A stretch of DNA of 34,713 nucleotides from Aquaticitalea lipolytica (GTDB lineage Bacteria; Bacteroidota; Bacteroidia; Flavobacteriales; Flavobacteriaceae). The notes under the pieces are model-generated. The model ran no database searches. It was not told the DNA's origin and was given only the letters and a program-made list of their open reading frames with translations. A program made the position numbers and the translations under genes. Shown one piece after another: positions 34,449 through 34,713 of the stretch (its first letter is position 1; every line of letters starts with the position of its first letter). Location: assembly GCF_014641635.1 (NCBI RefSeq), contig NZ_BMIC01000010.1, positions 1 to 34,713 on the forward strand. Direction: 5' to 3'.

Positions 34449-34713
34449 CTATACACTGATAACAATATACCAAGATGCTCAAGTGGTGGAATTGGTAGAC
34501 ACGCCGGACTTAAAATCCTGTGTCCATTAGGACGTGCGGGTTCAAGTCCCGCCTTGAGTACTAACTGGGACAAATCATCTTTTTTTGATTTGTCCCTTTT
34601 TTTATTTCTCTTCAATCCTTTATTAACACTAGCAATCTTAAGAAGTATCGGATTGATATCTTCGGTTCGAACCTCATGATTTTCAAATTGAAACTTTTCA
34701 GGAAAGATTGAAC
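34430..34713 (-). CDS. Probable 3' end of a site-specific (serine) recombinase, partial
   Basis: A minus-strand frame is open from the window end (first complete codon at 34711-34709) to a TGA at 34430-34432. The part outside the tRNAs reads SIFPEKFQFENHEVRTEDIN, then PILLKIASVNKGLKRNKK. The pattern FPE-K-n-F-n4-RT-n2-IN followed by a Lys-rich tail resembles the C-terminus of Bacteroidota serine recombinases found beside tRNA genes. Beyond about 34570 the frame runs antisense through the terminator and both tRNAs (AGLEPARPNG...), so the true C-terminal residues are doubtful. The catalytic domain lies outside the window. Identification rests on about 40 residues. Confidence 0.5.
   Translation of the reverse strand, partial: SIFPEKFQFENHEVRTEDINPILLKIASVNKGLKRNKKRDKSKKDDLSQLVLKAGLEPARPNGHRILSPACLPIPPLEHLGILLSVYRAKDGI
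34477..34560 (+). tRNA. tRNA-Leu (anticodon TAA)
   Basis: 84 bases with a long variable arm, as expected of leucine tRNA. Acceptor GCTCAAG (34477-34483) pairs with CTTGAGT (34553-34559) with one G-U at the end; discriminator A. The D-arm has GGTGGAATTGGTAGACAC, the anticodon loop is CTTAAAA, the variable arm is near GTCCATTAGGAC, and the T-arm is GCGGG-TTCAAGT-CCCGC. CCA is not encoded. It lies 28 bases after tRNA-Gly, probably in one transcript, and may be the insertion site of the element that begins to its right. Confidence 0.96.
34567..34603. terminator. Terminator after tRNA-Leu
   Basis: Stem GGGACAAATCA (34567-34577) with TGATTTGTCCC (34586-34596), an 8-base loop, and seven T beyond. 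A strong rho-independent terminator for the tRNA unit. Confidence 0.9.

Noticed and set aside
1-34713. CRISPR arrays, insertion sequences, rRNA genes
   Set aside because: No spaced identical repeats of suitable length, no transposase-like frame and no rRNA segment were seen in the window.

Overview
The window is a stretch of chromosome from a member of the Bacteroidota, almost certainly a Flavobacteriaceae bacterium. The evidence is AT-rich coding sequence, a PorP/SprF protein beside a gliding-motility/type IX secretion sorting domain, near absence of Shine-Dalgarno sequences, promoters of the TTTG-N18/19-TAnnTTTG type, a short 287-residue primary sigma factor, DUF6089 between nadK and uppS, and a FolK-deoxynucleoside kinase fusion. 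No genus is claimed. All genes but one look like conserved chromosomal genes; I see no CRISPR array, rRNA or complete insertion sequence.

Layout. 1-1114: the 3' end of a type IX-secreted protein and its PorP/SprF partner. 1257-3460 (minus): a SIMPL-like protein and a VWA lipoprotein, transcribed away from 3684-7203 (plus), which encodes a LytS-type sensor kinase with a large extracytoplasmic part, its LytTR response regulator and a gamma-carbonic anhydrase. The divergent gap carries three copies of a 7-bp motif spaced exactly 21 bp, a pattern expected of LytTR operators. 7286-15486 (minus): a cell-envelope block, read as CBS protein, NAD kinase, DUF6089, UppS, BamA, two Skp/OmpH chaperones and MurI. 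15570-20891 (plus): pdxJ, an alpha/beta hydrolase, a small membrane protein, then tig-clpP-clpX. 21162-28290: GH3-like enzyme (minus), DUF2797 protein (plus), then rpsU, rpoD, a giant AsmA-like protein and a queuosine-precursor transporter (all minus). 28360-29487 (plus): FolK-dNK fusion. 29734-30807 (minus): the only accessory-looking gene, a membrane protein with a TPR-like tail. 30894-31427 (minus): TrmH-family methyltransferase. 31664-34276 (plus): mutS with a TTG start. 34377-34560: tRNA-Gly(GCC) and tRNA-Leu(TAA) with a clear promoter and terminator. The last 110 bases appear to be the 3' end of a site-specific recombinase running towards tRNA-Leu, so the window probably stops at the edge of an integrated element.

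How the genes work together. The envelope block supplies undecaprenyl phosphate (UppS), D-glutamate for peptidoglycan (MurI), and outer-membrane protein folding (BamA with two Skp proteins). tig-clpP-clpX is a protein-folding and degradation module. rpoD and rpsU sit together and encode the vegetative sigma factor and ribosomal protein bS21.

The less explained signals are mostly non-coding: a fold-back repeat present twice (1150-1252 and 7209-7282), each time between the 3' ends of converging genes; a second hairpin repeat before mutS; and the 21-bp-phased sites upstream of the sensor kinase. No gap between genes exceeds about 270 bases.
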